This document shows positions 9,173 to 18,436 of a stretch of DNA of 64,000 nucleotides, in pieces. The notes below the pieces were generated by a model. It saw nothing but the letters and a program-made list of their open reading frames with translations, was not told where the DNA came from and did no database searches. The position numbers were made by a program, and so were the translations under genes. Numbering within the stretch: the first letter of the stretch is position 1; the number at the start of each line of letters is the position of its first letter. Source of the DNA: Ruegeria halocynthiae (GTDB lineage: Bacteria > Pseudomonadota > Alphaproteobacteria > Rhodobacterales > Rhodobacteraceae); the NCBI RefSeq assembly GCF_900106805.1, contig NZ_FNNP01000003.1:62001-126000 (forward strand), given 5' to 3'.

Positions 9173-10308
9173 GCTATCTTGAATATGCCGTTAAATCCAC
9201 GCCGTCAGGATTCCGCAAATTTCTGTATATGAACTGGCCGCTGACACTGCTTTTGGTCAGCGTCGCCTGTGCCGGGTTCCTGATGCTGTATTCAGTCGCA
9301 GGTGGGTCTTGGATGCCGTGGGCAGAACCTCAGATGGAACGGTTCGGCTTGGGCCTGACAGCCATGTTCATCATTGCACTGGTGCCGATCTGGTTTTGGC
9401 GCAACATGTCAGTTGTAGCTTATCTTGGCTCAATTGGCTTGCTTGTTGTTGTTGAACTTTTTGGCACCATCGGCATGGGCGCACAGCGCTGGATCGACCT
9501 GGGTTTCATGCGGTTGCAGCCATCAGAGGTGATGAAAGTCGCGCTGGTGATGGTGCTGGCCGCCTATTACGACTGGTTGCCCGCCCACAAGACATCGCGT
9601 CCGCTCTGGGTGATGATACCAGTCCTTCTGATCCTGATTCCGACGTTCATGGTCCTGAAACAGCCTGATTTGGGAACCTCGATCCTGCTGCTGGCAGCGG
9701 GTGGCGGTCTTATGTTTCTGGCCGGAGTCCACTGGGCCTATTTCGCGGCTGTCATCGCGGCGGTGGTCGGATTGATTGCGACAGTGTTCAACAGCCGAGG
9801 GACAGACTGGCAGTTGCTGAAGGACTATCAGTTCCGCCGCATTGATACGTTTCTGGACCCTTCAACGGATCCATTGGGCGCGGGATATCACATCACGCAG
9901 TCCAAGATCGCGCTGGGTTCGGGCGGTTGGAACGGGCGCGGGTTCATGCAGGGCACGCAGTCACGCCTGAACTTTCTGCCCGAGAAGCACACCGATTTCA
10001 TCTTCACCACCCTGGCTGAGGAATTTGGGTTTGTCGGCGGCATCACCCTGTTGGTCCTCTACGGCCTAATCTTGATTTTCTGCATGGTCACAGCCCTATC
10101 GACCAAAGATCGGTTCTCATCTTTGGTGACATTGGGCATCGCGCTGAACTTCTTCCTGTTCTTTGCCGTCAACATGTCGATGGTGATGGGGCTGGCGCCG
10201 GTCGTCGGTGTACCCCTGCCAATGGTCAGCTACGGCGGCTCGGCCATGCTTGTTCTGATGGCAGCCTTTGGCATCGTGCAAAGCGCCCATATCCATCGCC
10301 CTCGCTGA
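9169..10308 (+). CDS. mrdB: Peptidoglycan glycosyltransferase RodA
   Basis: RodA is the SEDS-family polymerase that extends glycan strands during elongation together with PBP2. The 379-residue protein has about ten membrane segments. Family signatures are visible: GAQRWIDLG, the FLPEKHTDFIF block in the large periplasmic loop (with the Asp essential in SEDS enzymes), and GVPLPMVSYGGS near the C-terminus. Coupled to mrdA by ATGA overlap. Confidence 0.96.
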   Translation: MSYLEYAVKSTPSGFRKFLYMNWPLTLLLVSVACAGFLMLYSVAGGSWMPWAEPQMERFGLGLTAMFIIALVPIWFWRNMSVVAYLGSIGLLVVVELFGTIGMGAQRWIDLGFMRLQPSEVMKVALVMVLAAYYDWLPAHKTSRPLWVMIPVLLILIPTFMVLKQPDLGTSILLLAAGGGLMFLAGVHWAYFAAVIAAVVGLIATVFNSRGTDWQLLKDYQFRRIDTFLDPSTDPLGAGYHITQSKIALGSGGWNGRGFMQGTQSRLNFLPEKHTDFIFTTLAEEFGFVGGITLLVLYGLILIFCMVTALSTKDRFSSLVTLGIALNFFLFFAVNMSMVMGLAPVVGVPLPMVSYGGSAMLVLMAAFGIVQSAHIHRPR

Positions 10309-10318
10309 AAGGTTTCTC

Positions 10319-11251
10319 ATGCCCGTGAATGTCCTGTTTTCCGCGCGCTCTGAGTTGTGGCCGGAGTATGAACCGCTGTTGCGGAAAGGGTTGGCCGAGG
10401 CAGGGATGGACTTTCACCTGTCAAAAGATATCGACGCGGAACTGGTCGACTATGTGGTTTATGCCCCAAACGGTAGCCTGCAGGACTTCACCCCATTCAC
10501 GCGGCTCAAAGCTGTGCTGAGCCTCTGGGCCGGGGTCGAGAGCATCTCAGGCAATGAAACGCTGACTGTTCCGCTGGCGCGCATGGTAGATGGCGGGCTG
10601 ACCCAAGGCATGACGGAATGGGTGGTCGGCCACGTACTGCGGTATCACCTTGGCATGGACCGCCACATCACGCGGCAGGATGGCGTCTGGACACCGGATG
10701 CGCCGCCGCTGGCCTCTCAGCGCACCGTCTGCATTTTGGGATTGGGCGCATTGGGTGAGGCTTGTGTGCGCGCGTTGGCGACATTGGGTTTCCATGTCAT
10801 AGGCTGGAGCCGAACTGCCAAGGATATCTCTGGCGTGACCTGCCTGCACGGATCGGACGGTTTGCGCGTGGCACTCTCTCAGTCCGAAATCGTGGTGCTG
10901 CTGTTGCCTGACACAGCCGCGACCGAGAATATGCTGAACGCTGATACGCTCGCCCTATTGCCAAAAGGTGCGCAGATCATCAATCCTGGCCGAGGACCGT
11001 TGATTGACGACGACGCCCTGCTGCACGCGTTGAATTCGGGTCAGGTCGGACACGCCACGCTGGACGTGTTCCGCAATGAACCCCTGCCACCCGCGCATCC
11101 CTATTGGGCACATTCCAATGTAACGGTGACGCCTCATATCGCGTCAGAAACCCGCCCCGTCACAGCCGCGCAGGTGATTTGCGAGAACATTCGACGAGGT
11201 GAAGCGGGTGAACCCTTTCTTCACCTCGTCGATAGGGACCTTGGTTATTAG
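10319..11251 (+). CDS. ghrA: D-2-hydroxyacid dehydrogenase, glyoxylate/hydroxypyruvate reductase A type
   Basis: The 310-residue NAD(P)H-dependent enzyme resembles GhrA, which reduces glyoxylate and hydroxypyruvate. The Rossmann motif GLGALG is at residues 141-146. The catalytic Arg (NPGRGPLIDD), Glu (RNEPLPPAHPYW) and His (TPHIAS) are all present. The start at 10319 follows GAAAGG and lies 10 nt after rodA, so it may be the last gene of the mre operon, although its role seems metabolic. Substrate is inferred. Its stop overlaps the stop of the convergent peptidase gene. Confidence 0.85.
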   Translation: MPVNVLFSARSELWPEYEPLLRKGLAEAGMDFHLSKDIDAELVDYVVYAPNGSLQDFTPFTRLKAVLSLWAGVESISGNETLTVPLARMVDGGLTQGMTEWVVGHVLRYHLGMDRHITRQDGVWTPDAPPLASQRTVCILGLGALGEACVRALATLGFHVIGWSRTAKDISGVTCLHGSDGLRVALSQSEIVVLLLPDTAATENMLNADTLALLPKGAQIINPGRGPLIDDDALLHALNSGQVGHATLDVFRNEPLPPAHPYWAHSNVTVTPHIASETRPVTAAQVICENIRRGEAGEPFLHLVDRDLGY

Positions 11252-13263
11252 GCCGCAATCAATCCGCGGCCTTTCAGCAAAGCTTCAACGCCCGGCAGGC
11301 GACCGCGGAAGGCCAGATACAGCTCTTCAGCCTCGCGTGAACCTCCGGTAGACAGAATGTGGTCTTCCAGTGCTTTGGCGCGCTCTGGATCAAAGGCTCC
11401 AGCAGCCTCTTCAAATGCCGCAAAGGCATCCGCGTCCATGACCTCGGACCACATGTAGCTGTAATAGCCCGAGCTATATCCGTCGCCCGCGAACACGTGG
11501 GCAAAATGCGGGGTAGCATGACGCATTCCGATGGCGGATGGCATTCCAATGTCTGCCAGAACCTCAGCTTGTTTGCCCATTGGATCAGTGGGTGCTGCCC
11601 CATCGTGGAATGCCAGATCAACCAACGCCGAGGCAACATACTCCACTGTCTGAAAGCCCTGATCAAAATTGGCTGCCTTCAGCACTTTCTCCAGCATCGC
11701 TTGCGGCATGGGCTCGCCCGTTTCGGCGTGGGTGGCGAATTCAGCCAGAACCTCGGGAACTTCGAGCCAGTGTTCGTAAAGCTGGCTGGGCAATTCGACA
11801 AAATCACGCGCAACGGAAGTGCCCGAGATGCTCTCATAAGTTACATTGGACAACATCTGGTGCAGGGCGTGGCCGAATTCATGGAATAAAGTCCGCGCAT
11901 CGTCATAGGACAGCAGCGCCGGATCACCCTTGGCAAAGTTGCAGACGTTGATGACGACAGGAGCCTGTACCTTAGGGAACTTCGCCTGCCCGCGCATTGC
12001 GCTACACCATGCACCCGAACGCTTCGATCCACGTGCAAAATAATCTCCGATGAAAACAGCTATGTGTTGACCGTTCCGGGTTACCTCCCACGCACGGCAA
12101 TCAGGATGATAAAGAGGCACATCCAGCCGTACAAATTCCAGCCCGAACAAGCGGTTCGCGCAGGCAAACGAGGCCTCGATCATCCGATCCAGCTGCAGAT
12201 ACGGTTTCAGTGCGGCCTCATCCAGATCATGCTCGGCCTTGCGCCGTTTCTCAGCATAGTAACGCCAATCCCAGGCTTCCAGCGGGCCATTGATACCGTC
12301 CTCTTGCATCATCTGCGTCAATAGATCTGCATCTGCATAGGCACGGACTTTTGCGGGCTCCCAAACCTGCATCAGCAGGTCGCGAACGCGATCAGGTGTC
12401 CGCGCCATCTCGGTTTCCAGCTTATAATCGGCAAAGCTATCGTAGCCGAGCAACTTGGCGCGTTCCTCGCGTAAGGCTAGAATCTCAGTCGCAATTTCAC
12501 GATTGTCGGTCTGACCGCCATTCGCGCCGCGCGCCGTCCATGCGCGATAAGCCATTTCCCTGAGATCACGGCGCGGCGAGAATTGCAGGAACGGAACGAT
12601 CAGCGAGCGCGACAATGTCACCACCGGGCCATCCGCGCCCTTTTCCTGACCAGCTGCTCGGGCTGTATCGACGACAAAATCCGGCAAACCCTGCAGGTCA
12701 TCCTCGGACAGTTCCATGAACCAATCACGCTCATCCGCCAGCAGATTCTGCGTGAAAGAGGTTCCCAACGAAGCCAGGCGGGCCTTGATCTCTTGTATCC
12801 TCGTGTCATCATCCCCGGTCAACGCGGCCCCTGCCCGCACGAACCCCCGATGCGACAACATCAGAACGCGCGCCTGTTCGTCGGTCAGACCCAATTCATC
12901 GCGCCGATCCCACAGGTCCGCCACGCGTTGAAACAGGGGTTTGTTCGAAGAAATACGCGAGTAATGCGCGGCGAGTTTCGGTGAAAACGCGCGCTGCAGT
13001 TCCTCACGCTTGGGATTGCTGTCAGCGCCTGCAACGGTAAAGAACACCGACAAAGTTTTGTCCATCTGCTCTCCGGCGGCCTCAAGTGCCTCAATCGTAT
13101 TGGCAAAGGTTGGCGCATCCGGGTTCGCAGCAATCGCCTCAATCTCGGCATCGTGCGCCTGCATTGCCTGCTCAAGTGCGGGGGCAAAATCATCATCCGA
13201 GATATTGGCGAAGGGCGCGATTTCGAAAGGCGTGTTCCAGTCGGACAGGATCGGGTTGGTCAT
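11248..13263 (-). CDS. M3 family oligopeptidase (oligopeptidase A / peptidyl-dipeptidase Dcp-like)
   Basis: A 671-residue cytoplasmic zinc peptidase of family M3, which degrades short peptides. The catalytic HEFGH motif is at residues 461-465, with the third zinc ligand Glu about 29 residues later in DFVELPSQ. The C-terminal His/Tyr-rich block around GDGYSSGYYSYMW is the M3 substrate-binding region. The start at 13263 follows AAGGAG; the frame stays open 44 codons further upstream without a better site. It could be OpdA/PrlC or Dcp; length and sequence fit both. Confidence 0.92.
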   Translation of the reverse strand: MTNPILSDWNTPFEIAPFANISDDDFAPALEQAMQAHDAEIEAIAANPDAPTFANTIEALEAAGEQMDKTLSVFFTVAGADSNPKREELQRAFSPKLAAHYSRISSNKPLFQRVADLWDRRDELGLTDEQARVLMLSHRGFVRAGAALTGDDDTRIQEIKARLASLGTSFTQNLLADERDWFMELSEDDLQGLPDFVVDTARAAGQEKGADGPVVTLSRSLIVPFLQFSPRRDLREMAYRAWTARGANGGQTDNREIATEILALREERAKLLGYDSFADYKLETEMARTPDRVRDLLMQVWEPAKVRAYADADLLTQMMQEDGINGPLEAWDWRYYAEKRRKAEHDLDEAALKPYLQLDRMIEASFACANRLFGLEFVRLDVPLYHPDCRAWEVTRNGQHIAVFIGDYFARGSKRSGAWCSAMRGQAKFPKVQAPVVINVCNFAKGDPALLSYDDARTLFHEFGHALHQMLSNVTYESISGTSVARDFVELPSQLYEHWLEVPEVLAEFATHAETGEPMPQAMLEKVLKAANFDQGFQTVEYVASALVDLAFHDGAAPTDPMGKQAEVLADIGMPSAIGMRHATPHFAHVFAGDGYSSGYYSYMWSEVMDADAFAAFEEAAGAFDPERAKALEDHILSTGGSREAEELYLAFRGRLPGVEALLKGRGLIAA

Positions 13264-13315
13264 TGAGGTCTCCTTTGACCTCATAGCTAAGTCCGTGGGG
13301 CCCAATGATCCAGAG

Positions 13316-14374
13316 CTAGTCCGAGTTTTGAACCACTGATCCGCAAACCGGGCAATCTGTGCGACGCGCCAAAGTGATCTTGCGACTTTCGCCATAGAGC
13401 GCGTCGTAGATCAACATCTCACCCCTTAGGGCCTGACCTGCCCCGGTGATCACTTTGATCGCCTCAACCGCCATCATTGACCCAACTACGCCGGGCAATG
13501 GACCGATCACACCGGCCTCGGCGCACGAGGGCGCAAGGCCGGGGGCCGGGGCCTCGGGGAAAATACATTGATAGCACGGGCCGTTCGTGGCCGGGTCAAA
13601 GACGCTGAGTTGTCCTTCCCATTGCGACAGCGCACCCGAGATAAGTGGCTTGCCCAGCGCAGCGGCCATTCGGTTGACCAGATAGCGGGTTTCGAAATTG
13701 TCGGTGCCGTCGAGGATCAGATCGAAATCAGCGAACAGATCAGCTACGATCTCTTGGGTTAGGCGGCGATGATAGGGCAGAACCACCACATTGGGGTTCT
13801 GTGCCAACATAGCCTGCTGGGCCGAAAACACCTTGGGCATTCCAATATCGGCATCGCGGTGGATCACCTGCCGCTGCAGGTTCGCATTCTCGACCTCATC
13901 ATCATCAATTACGCCGATCGTACCAACTCCGGCGGCTGCCAGATATTGCAGGGCGGGTGCCCCAAGCCCACCAGCTCCGATCACCAGAACGCGCGCTTGT
14001 TTCATCCGCTTTTGCCCCGGACCACCAAGCTCACGCAGAACGATATGGCGGGCATAGCGTTCGAGTTCGGTTTCGCTGAACTGATCGGATGGCATGGCAG
14101 GCTCCGTCTCTGGGCTGGGCGCGGCGCGACTTCGCAAAGCTTTCACGCCCCGTCCGTAAAGCAGAACCAGCAGCACTGAGCCAGCAAGGATCAGCCACAT
14201 TGCGGCAGACCCGCCCGTCGCCTGACGCAGCGGATTTCCTTCGGGCAACACTAGTTGGGCAATGATCACGCCCGTCAGCAGAACACCAACAGATACCAGA
14301 CGCGCGGTACGTGACACACCGGCAACATAGCCGATGCACCACAGCCCAGCGGCAAGGATCAGAACCAGAAGCAT
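13316..14374 (-). CDS. Membrane-anchored ThiF/MoeB-type E1-like adenylyltransferase
   Basis: Residues 105-352 are a ThiF/MoeB/HesA domain, which adenylates the C-terminus of a ubiquitin-like sulfur carrier. The ATP motif GAGGLG is at 133-138, the Arg finger region ERYARHI at 105-111, and the zinc Cys pairs are C267/C270 and C341/C344. Cys284 sits where ThiF and MoeB have a conserved Cys. Unusually, residues 1-75 are hydrophobic with two or three membrane segments, followed by a charged linker. It is the last gene of coaBC-dut-thiF, overlapping dut by one base (TGATG). No moaD or thiS is nearby, so the partner carrier is unknown. Confidence 0.88.
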   Translation of the reverse strand: MLLVLILAAGLWCIGYVAGVSRTARLVSVGVLLTGVIIAQLVLPEGNPLRQATGGSAAMWLILAGSVLLVLLYGRGVKALRSRAAPSPETEPAMPSDQFSETELERYARHIVLRELGGPGQKRMKQARVLVIGAGGLGAPALQYLAAAGVGTIGVIDDDEVENANLQRQVIHRDADIGMPKVFSAQQAMLAQNPNVVVLPYHRRLTQEIVADLFADFDLILDGTDNFETRYLVNRMAAALGKPLISGALSQWEGQLSVFDPATNGPCYQCIFPEAPAPGLAPSCAEAGVIGPLPGVVGSMMAVEAIKVITGAGQALRGEMLIYDALYGESRKITLARRTDCPVCGSVVQNSD

Positions 14375-14829
14375 CAGCCGCGCCCGGTCGAGCCAAACCC
14401 GCCTGCGCCGCGGTCGGTTTCGCTCAGCACCTCAGCATCTTGGAAACTGGCCTGCACCACGGGCGCCACGATCAACTGCGCGATACGCTCACCGTGTGTA
14501 ATCTCAAACGGTTCGTGGCCCGCATTCAACACAATCACGCCAAGCGGGCCGCGATAGTCACTATCAATAGTACCCGGTGTGTTCGGCAAGGTAATTCCAT
14601 GTTTAAGCGCAAGGCCCGAGCGAGGCCGTACCTGAACCTCAAACCCATGTGGAATTTCAATCCTAAGGCCCGTCGGCACAAGGGTGCGATCACCTGGGGC
14701 CAATACAATCGGTGTACCGTTTGGCAAGTTGGCCCGTACATCCGCGCCGGCAGCACCAGACGTTTCGTAAGAGGGTAACGGCACCGAATGATCAGCCCCT
14801 TCCTCTCGGATCACACGAATTGCCACCAT
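14374..14829 (-). CDS. dut: dUTP diphosphatase
   Basis: Dut hydrolyses dUTP to dUMP, keeping uracil out of DNA and supplying thymidylate synthesis. The 151-residue trimeric-type enzyme shows all five motifs: AGADVRA (I), RPRSGLALK (II), GTIDSDYRG (III), RIAQLIV (IV) and GFGSTGRG (V) at the C-terminus. The ATG at 14829 has GAGGT 6 nt upstream; the codon just before it is a GTG with poorer spacing. It lies 23 nt after coaBC, the usual alphaproteobacterial neighbour. Confidence 0.96.
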   Translation of the reverse strand: MVAIRVIREEGADHSVPLPSYETSGAAGADVRANLPNGTPIVLAPGDRTLVPTGLRIEIPHGFEVQVRPRSGLALKHGITLPNTPGTIDSDYRGPLGVIVLNAGHEPFEITHGERIAQLIVAPVVQASFQDAEVLSETDRGAGGFGSTGRG

Positions 14830-14852
14830 CACTACACCTCAGATTTCAACGA

Positions 14853-16052
14853 CTATTGTTCGGTCAGCGCATCAGCGATCTTGACCGCCAACCGCTTTGC
14901 CACATCGTCTTTGCCCATGCGCGGCCATTCCTCGGCCCCTTCGTCCGAGATCAGGATCACAGCGTTCTCGGACCCACCCATGATACCCGTGGCAGGGCTG
15001 ACATCATTGGCAACGATCCAATCACATCCCTTACGGGTGCGTTTGGCCATGGCATGTTCGATCACATTGTCCGTCTCGGCTGCAAATCCTACCACCAATG
15101 CGGGTCGGCCACTTTCCATATGCGCGACGCGCTTAAGAATGTCGGGATTCTCAGCAAATTCCAGTTCGGGCAATCCGTCTCGGCTTTTCTTAAGCTTCTT
15201 GTCTGATGCGCTAGACACCCGCCAATCAGCCACGGCCGCAGCGAACACGCCAACCTCGACCGGGAGCGCGGCGTCTACCGCATCCGACATCTGCTGAGCG
15301 GTCTCGACGCACACCACTGACACGCCGTCAGGGGGCGGTATGTCAGCCGGACCCGTGATAAATACAACATCAGCCCCCAACGCAGATAGAGCGCGTGCTA
15401 CAGCTGCGCCTTGCGCGCCCGAGGAACGGTTGGCGATGTATCGCACCGGATCAATCGGTTCATGCGTCGGGCCTGAGGTCACCAGAACACGCTTACCCAC
15501 CAGAGGTCCATTCCCCAATTGCGCTTCGATTGCGGCAACAATCTCAAGTGGTTCCGACATGCGACCCGGGCCGTATTCACCGCAGGCCATGTCACCCTCA
15601 TTCGGGCCGACAAAACGTATGCCGTCAGCTTCCAGCTGCGCATGGTTGCGCCGGGTAGCGGGGTGATCCCACATGCGGACATTCATCGCGGGCGCGCATA
15701 AAACCGGCGTATCGGTTGCCATCAACAGCGTTGAGGCCAGATCATTCGCCAACCCACCTGCCATCTTGCCCATCAGATCGGCGGTAGCAGGTGCAACCAC
15801 GATCAGGTCTGCCGAACGGGACAGTTGGATATGACCCATCTCTGCCTCATCCGTCAGATCGAAGAGGTCTCGATATACTTTCTCACCGGCCAAGGCAGAT
15901 ACGGATAACGGTGTTACGAATTCCTCGGCGGCGCGGGTTACGACCGGCGTGACTGCGGCACCCCGCTCACGCAGCCGCCGGATCAGGTCCAGCGACTTAT
16001 AGGCCGCGATCCCACCACCGATAATCAGCAGAATACGTTTGGATGACAGCAT
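14853..16052 (-). CDS. coaBC: Phosphopantothenoylcysteine decarboxylase / phosphopantothenate-cysteine ligase
   Basis: The bifunctional flavoprotein makes 4'-phosphopantetheine for coenzyme A in two steps. Residues 1-180 are the FMN-dependent CoaC decarboxylase (GGGIAAYKSLDLIRRL near the start; PAMNVRMW substrate-clamp motif). Residues 185-399 are the CoaB ligase with TSGPTHEPIDPVRYIANRSS, the nucleotide- and pantothenate-binding signature. The 399-residue length is standard. Confidence 0.96.
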   Translation of the reverse strand: MLSSKRILLIIGGGIAAYKSLDLIRRLRERGAAVTPVVTRAAEEFVTPLSVSALAGEKVYRDLFDLTDEAEMGHIQLSRSADLIVVAPATADLMGKMAGGLANDLASTLLMATDTPVLCAPAMNVRMWDHPATRRNHAQLEADGIRFVGPNEGDMACGEYGPGRMSEPLEIVAAIEAQLGNGPLVGKRVLVTSGPTHEPIDPVRYIANRSSGAQGAAVARALSALGADVVFITGPADIPPPDGVSVVCVETAQQMSDAVDAALPVEVGVFAAAVADWRVSSASDKKLKKSRDGLPELEFAENPDILKRVAHMESGRPALVVGFAAETDNVIEHAMAKRTRKGCDWIVANDVSPATGIMGGSENAVILISDEGAEEWPRMGKDDVAKRLAVKIADALTEQ

Positions 16053-16115
16053 GTTTCGCCCTTCCCGTCCCGGTCGGTCCAGACATTAGGCAAGGCTGCC
16101 GGTCAGTTCCAGCAG

Positions 16116-16937
16116 TTAATTCTGCACCTCAAAGGCCTTGCAGGGGTCTTCACGTTCGGCTGCAGGGCTGTCGATCACGATATCGAATTCTCCGGACACA
16201 ATCCCCTCCTCTGATTGCCCCAGCACAAAGACTTTTAATCCGGGGCGCAAACGCGACAGGAAGGTCGGAATTCCGCGATCCTTGCGGGCGTGGCCATTGC
16301 CGGTAATTACCGCAACCGGTCCACCGGTTTCATCTATCGCGCTTAGAACGGCGCGGGTCAGCACCGCATCCCGCAGACGCTGAATGGCGACCATCTGTGG
16401 CAAAGCTTCGATAGGCAAAGCATCGCAATGAGCTGCCAACTGATCCGCCTCGCGCGCGGCCTGGTCTTCGGCCGACAAAGGTACGGTCAGCCCGTATCTG
16501 GCCGCATCCGCCCCCAATGCGGTGGCCGCCCCACGTTCCATTGCCTCGCGTGCCGCAGCGCGCGGCACCATCGCGCCGTAGACCGGCACATTCGCGGCTT
16601 CAAAAACCGGATAATACATGCTGAGATGAGGCCAGCCCGTCTCGGCCCAGCGGAGGACTTCAGACAGTTCCTCGGGATCTGAGGCGGCTTTCTGCAACAG
16701 CCGCTGCGCGCCCTCCTCGGTCACCATTTCCCAGACAACCGCCGATGGCGCGATTACCTCAACCGCTTCGGCCTGCACAAGATGATGTGTCGGATTGTCG
16801 TGAATTTCACCCAGTATGACGACATCCGCCGCCCGCATATCGGCGCGAATATCCTGAGCAATCATTTCGGCAGCGCGGCCCGTCAGAGGCAACGCACCGA
16901 GCAGTAAAAAAGCTGCCAGAATCGCAATTGGTTTCAT
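16116..16937 (-). CDS. ChaN-like exported protein (DUF399), possible haem/iron binding
   Basis: The 273 residues start with a signal peptide (hydrophobic 3-16, probable cleavage after GRA at about 22). There is no lipobox Cys, unlike classical ChaN lipoproteins, so it should be periplasmic. The ChaN/EreA fold motif ILGEIHDNPTHH is at about residues 41-52; ChaN family members have been linked to haem binding and iron uptake. Its ATG overlaps the rpoHII stop by 4 nt (ATGA), so it is probably co-translated with the sigma factor and belongs to the stress response. Function inferred only. Confidence 0.8.
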   Translation of the reverse strand: MKPIAILAAFLLLGALPLTGRAAEMIAQDIRADMRAADVVILGEIHDNPTHHLVQAEAVEVIAPSAVVWEMVTEEGAQRLLQKAASDPEELSEVLRWAETGWPHLSMYYPVFEAANVPVYGAMVPRAAAREAMERGAATALGADAARYGLTVPLSAEDQAAREADQLAAHCDALPIEALPQMVAIQRLRDAVLTRAVLSAIDETGGPVAVITGNGHARKDRGIPTFLSRLRPGLKVFVLGQSEEGIVSGEFDIVIDSPAAEREDPCKAFEVQN

Positions 16938-17812
16938 GCGAAGAAGTGTTGCACCTCGCGCGATTGCGCTTCAAGGTTTTTGCGCATCTTTACAAAGGCC
17001 GCAGCCTCAAGCTGCCGCACACGTTCTTTCGACAAACCAAGCTCTTGACCCAGGCTCTCAAGGGTCCGCGCCGGTTCACGCAGCTTGCGTTCGCGCACGA
17101 TGAACCGTTCCCGATCGTTCAGAGCCTGCATCGCGGTGACAAGCCATTCGCGCAGTTGCCGCGTGTCATGGCTGTTTTCAACCGTCTCGGCGGCTTGCTC
17201 ACTGTCATCTTCCAGCGCATCAATCCACTCACGGCCCTCTTCTTCGGCCGACTGAACCGCATTCAGCGAGAAATCGGACCCGGCCAGCCGCCCTTCCATC
17301 ATCTCGACATCACGCAGTGGTACACCAATTTCAGTTGCTATCTTCTGATGCAGTTGGTGGCGATCCAGCTCGATTCCATCGGACGCGGCCTCGCGCTCCA
17401 GCCGCGCCTGAACCCTGCGCATATTGAAGAACAAGGATTTCTGAGAAGAGGTCGACCCGGTGCGCACCATAGACCAGTTACGCATCACGTAATCCTGAAT
17501 ACTCGCTTTGATCCACCACACCGCGTATGTCGAAAACCGCACACCCCGATCCGGATCAAATTTGTCGGCGGCCTTCATAAGGCCCAGACCGGCCTCCTGG
17601 ATCAGGTCATTCATTGGCGCACCGTAGCGTTTGAACTTGGCCGCCATTGAGATCGCCAATCGCATATACGCTGTTATCAGGCGATGCAGCGCCTGTTCAT
17701 CCCGGTCATCACGCCACGCATAGGCCAGTTTCGATTCGGTCTCGGCGTCCAGCAATTCTGCCTTCATTGCCCGCCGGGACATCGAAAAATCATGTGCGTT
17801 GTCTAGTGCCAT
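16934..17812 (-). CDS. rpoH2: RNA polymerase sigma factor RpoH, RpoHII type
   Basis: A 292-residue sigma-70 family factor with region 2 (NDLIQEAGLGLMKAADKFDP and the -10 reading segment YAVWWIKASIQDYVMRNWS), the RpoH box around QKSLFFNMRR, and a region 4 helix-turn-helix (ESLGQELGLSKERVRQLEAA). It matches RpoHII rather than RpoHI of Rhodobacter, which acts in singlet-oxygen and general stress responses downstream of RpoE/ChrR. The start at 17812 follows GGGGAGA; the frame is open 36 codons further up but that part is not protein-like. A TGATCC element lies upstream. Coupled to the ChaN-like gene. Confidence 0.93.
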   Translation of the reverse strand: MALDNAHDFSMSRRAMKAELLDAETESKLAYAWRDDRDEQALHRLITAYMRLAISMAAKFKRYGAPMNDLIQEAGLGLMKAADKFDPDRGVRFSTYAVWWIKASIQDYVMRNWSMVRTGSTSSQKSLFFNMRRVQARLEREAASDGIELDRHQLHQKIATEIGVPLRDVEMMEGRLAGSDFSLNAVQSAEEEGREWIDALEDDSEQAAETVENSHDTRQLREWLVTAMQALNDRERFIVRERKLREPARTLESLGQELGLSKERVRQLEAAAFVKMRKNLEAQSREVQHFFA

Positions 17813-17867
17813 GTCATTCTCCCCTTTATCACAGGCGATGGGCCGGGCTTGCCTTGCATATCTGACG

Positions 17868-17897
17868 TCGATACGCAGGAAGAAACCGGATGGATCA
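17868..17897 (-). promoter_or_regulatory. Candidate RpoE-type promoter of rpoHII
   Basis: On the minus strand, TGATCC (17897-17892) matches the -35 element known for Rhodobacter RpoE (ECF11) promoters. After 18 nt there is TATCGA (17873-17868) as a possible -10. The start of transcription would be about 50 nt before the rpoHII ATG. RpoE control of rpoHII is established in Rhodobacter sphaeroides; the site here is an inference from the hexamer. Confidence 0.4.
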
Positions 17898-17914
17898 CCC
17901 GAAAGGTAATAAAA

Positions 17915-18436
17915 GTGCACCCAAATTTAACCTTTGTTCTTGGCGGCGCGGCATCCGGAAAATCCCTTTTTGCAGAGCAACTTGTTGTTTCAACAGGGAA
18001 AAAACGGATTTATCTCGCGACATCACAAGTGTTTGATGATGAGATGCGCCACAAAATCAGGCAACATATTGCACAACGCGGCGACGGTTGGGCGACAATA
18101 GAGACGCCCTTCGATCTGTCACCGGAACTGGCTAAACTGGCACCAGATCAGATTTGCCTGATCGATTGCGCGACCATGTGGCTGTCCAATCACCTGCTGG
18201 CTGAAAATGACCTGGTGAAAGCCCAATCAGGGCTGCTCGCCGCATTGCGGAATTGTAAGGCCCAGATCGTGATCGTCTCGAACGAAGTCGGCCAGGGGAT
18301 CGTACCTGAGAATGCCCTGTCCCGCCGGTTTCGCGAGGCACAGGGGCGGCTGAACATTGCTCTGGCTGCGCAGGCAGACCGGGTGGTGCAGGTTACAGCT
18401 GGGCTGCCCTTGGTTCTCAAGGGAAATCCCCTGTGA
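17915..18436 (+). CDS. cobU: Adenosylcobinamide kinase / adenosylcobinamide-phosphate guanylyltransferase
   Basis: CobU phosphorylates adenosylcobinamide and attaches GMP in the nucleotide-loop assembly of cobalamin. The P-loop GGAASGKS lies about residues 10-17. The conserved SNEVGQGIVPENALSRRFRE block and the C-terminal VTAGLPLVLKG are diagnostic. The start is GTG 17915 behind GAAAGG at 8 nt spacing; the frame is open upstream into the rpoHII promoter but the extra residues are not family-like. The 173-residue length is normal. B12 supply is relevant here because Ecm, encoded further along, needs it. Confidence 0.93.
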   Translation: MHPNLTFVLGGAASGKSLFAEQLVVSTGKKRIYLATSQVFDDEMRHKIRQHIAQRGDGWATIETPFDLSPELAKLAPDQICLIDCATMWLSNHLLAENDLVKAQSGLLAALRNCKAQIVIVSNEVGQGIVPENALSRRFREAQGRLNIALAAQADRVVQVTAGLPLVLKGNPL

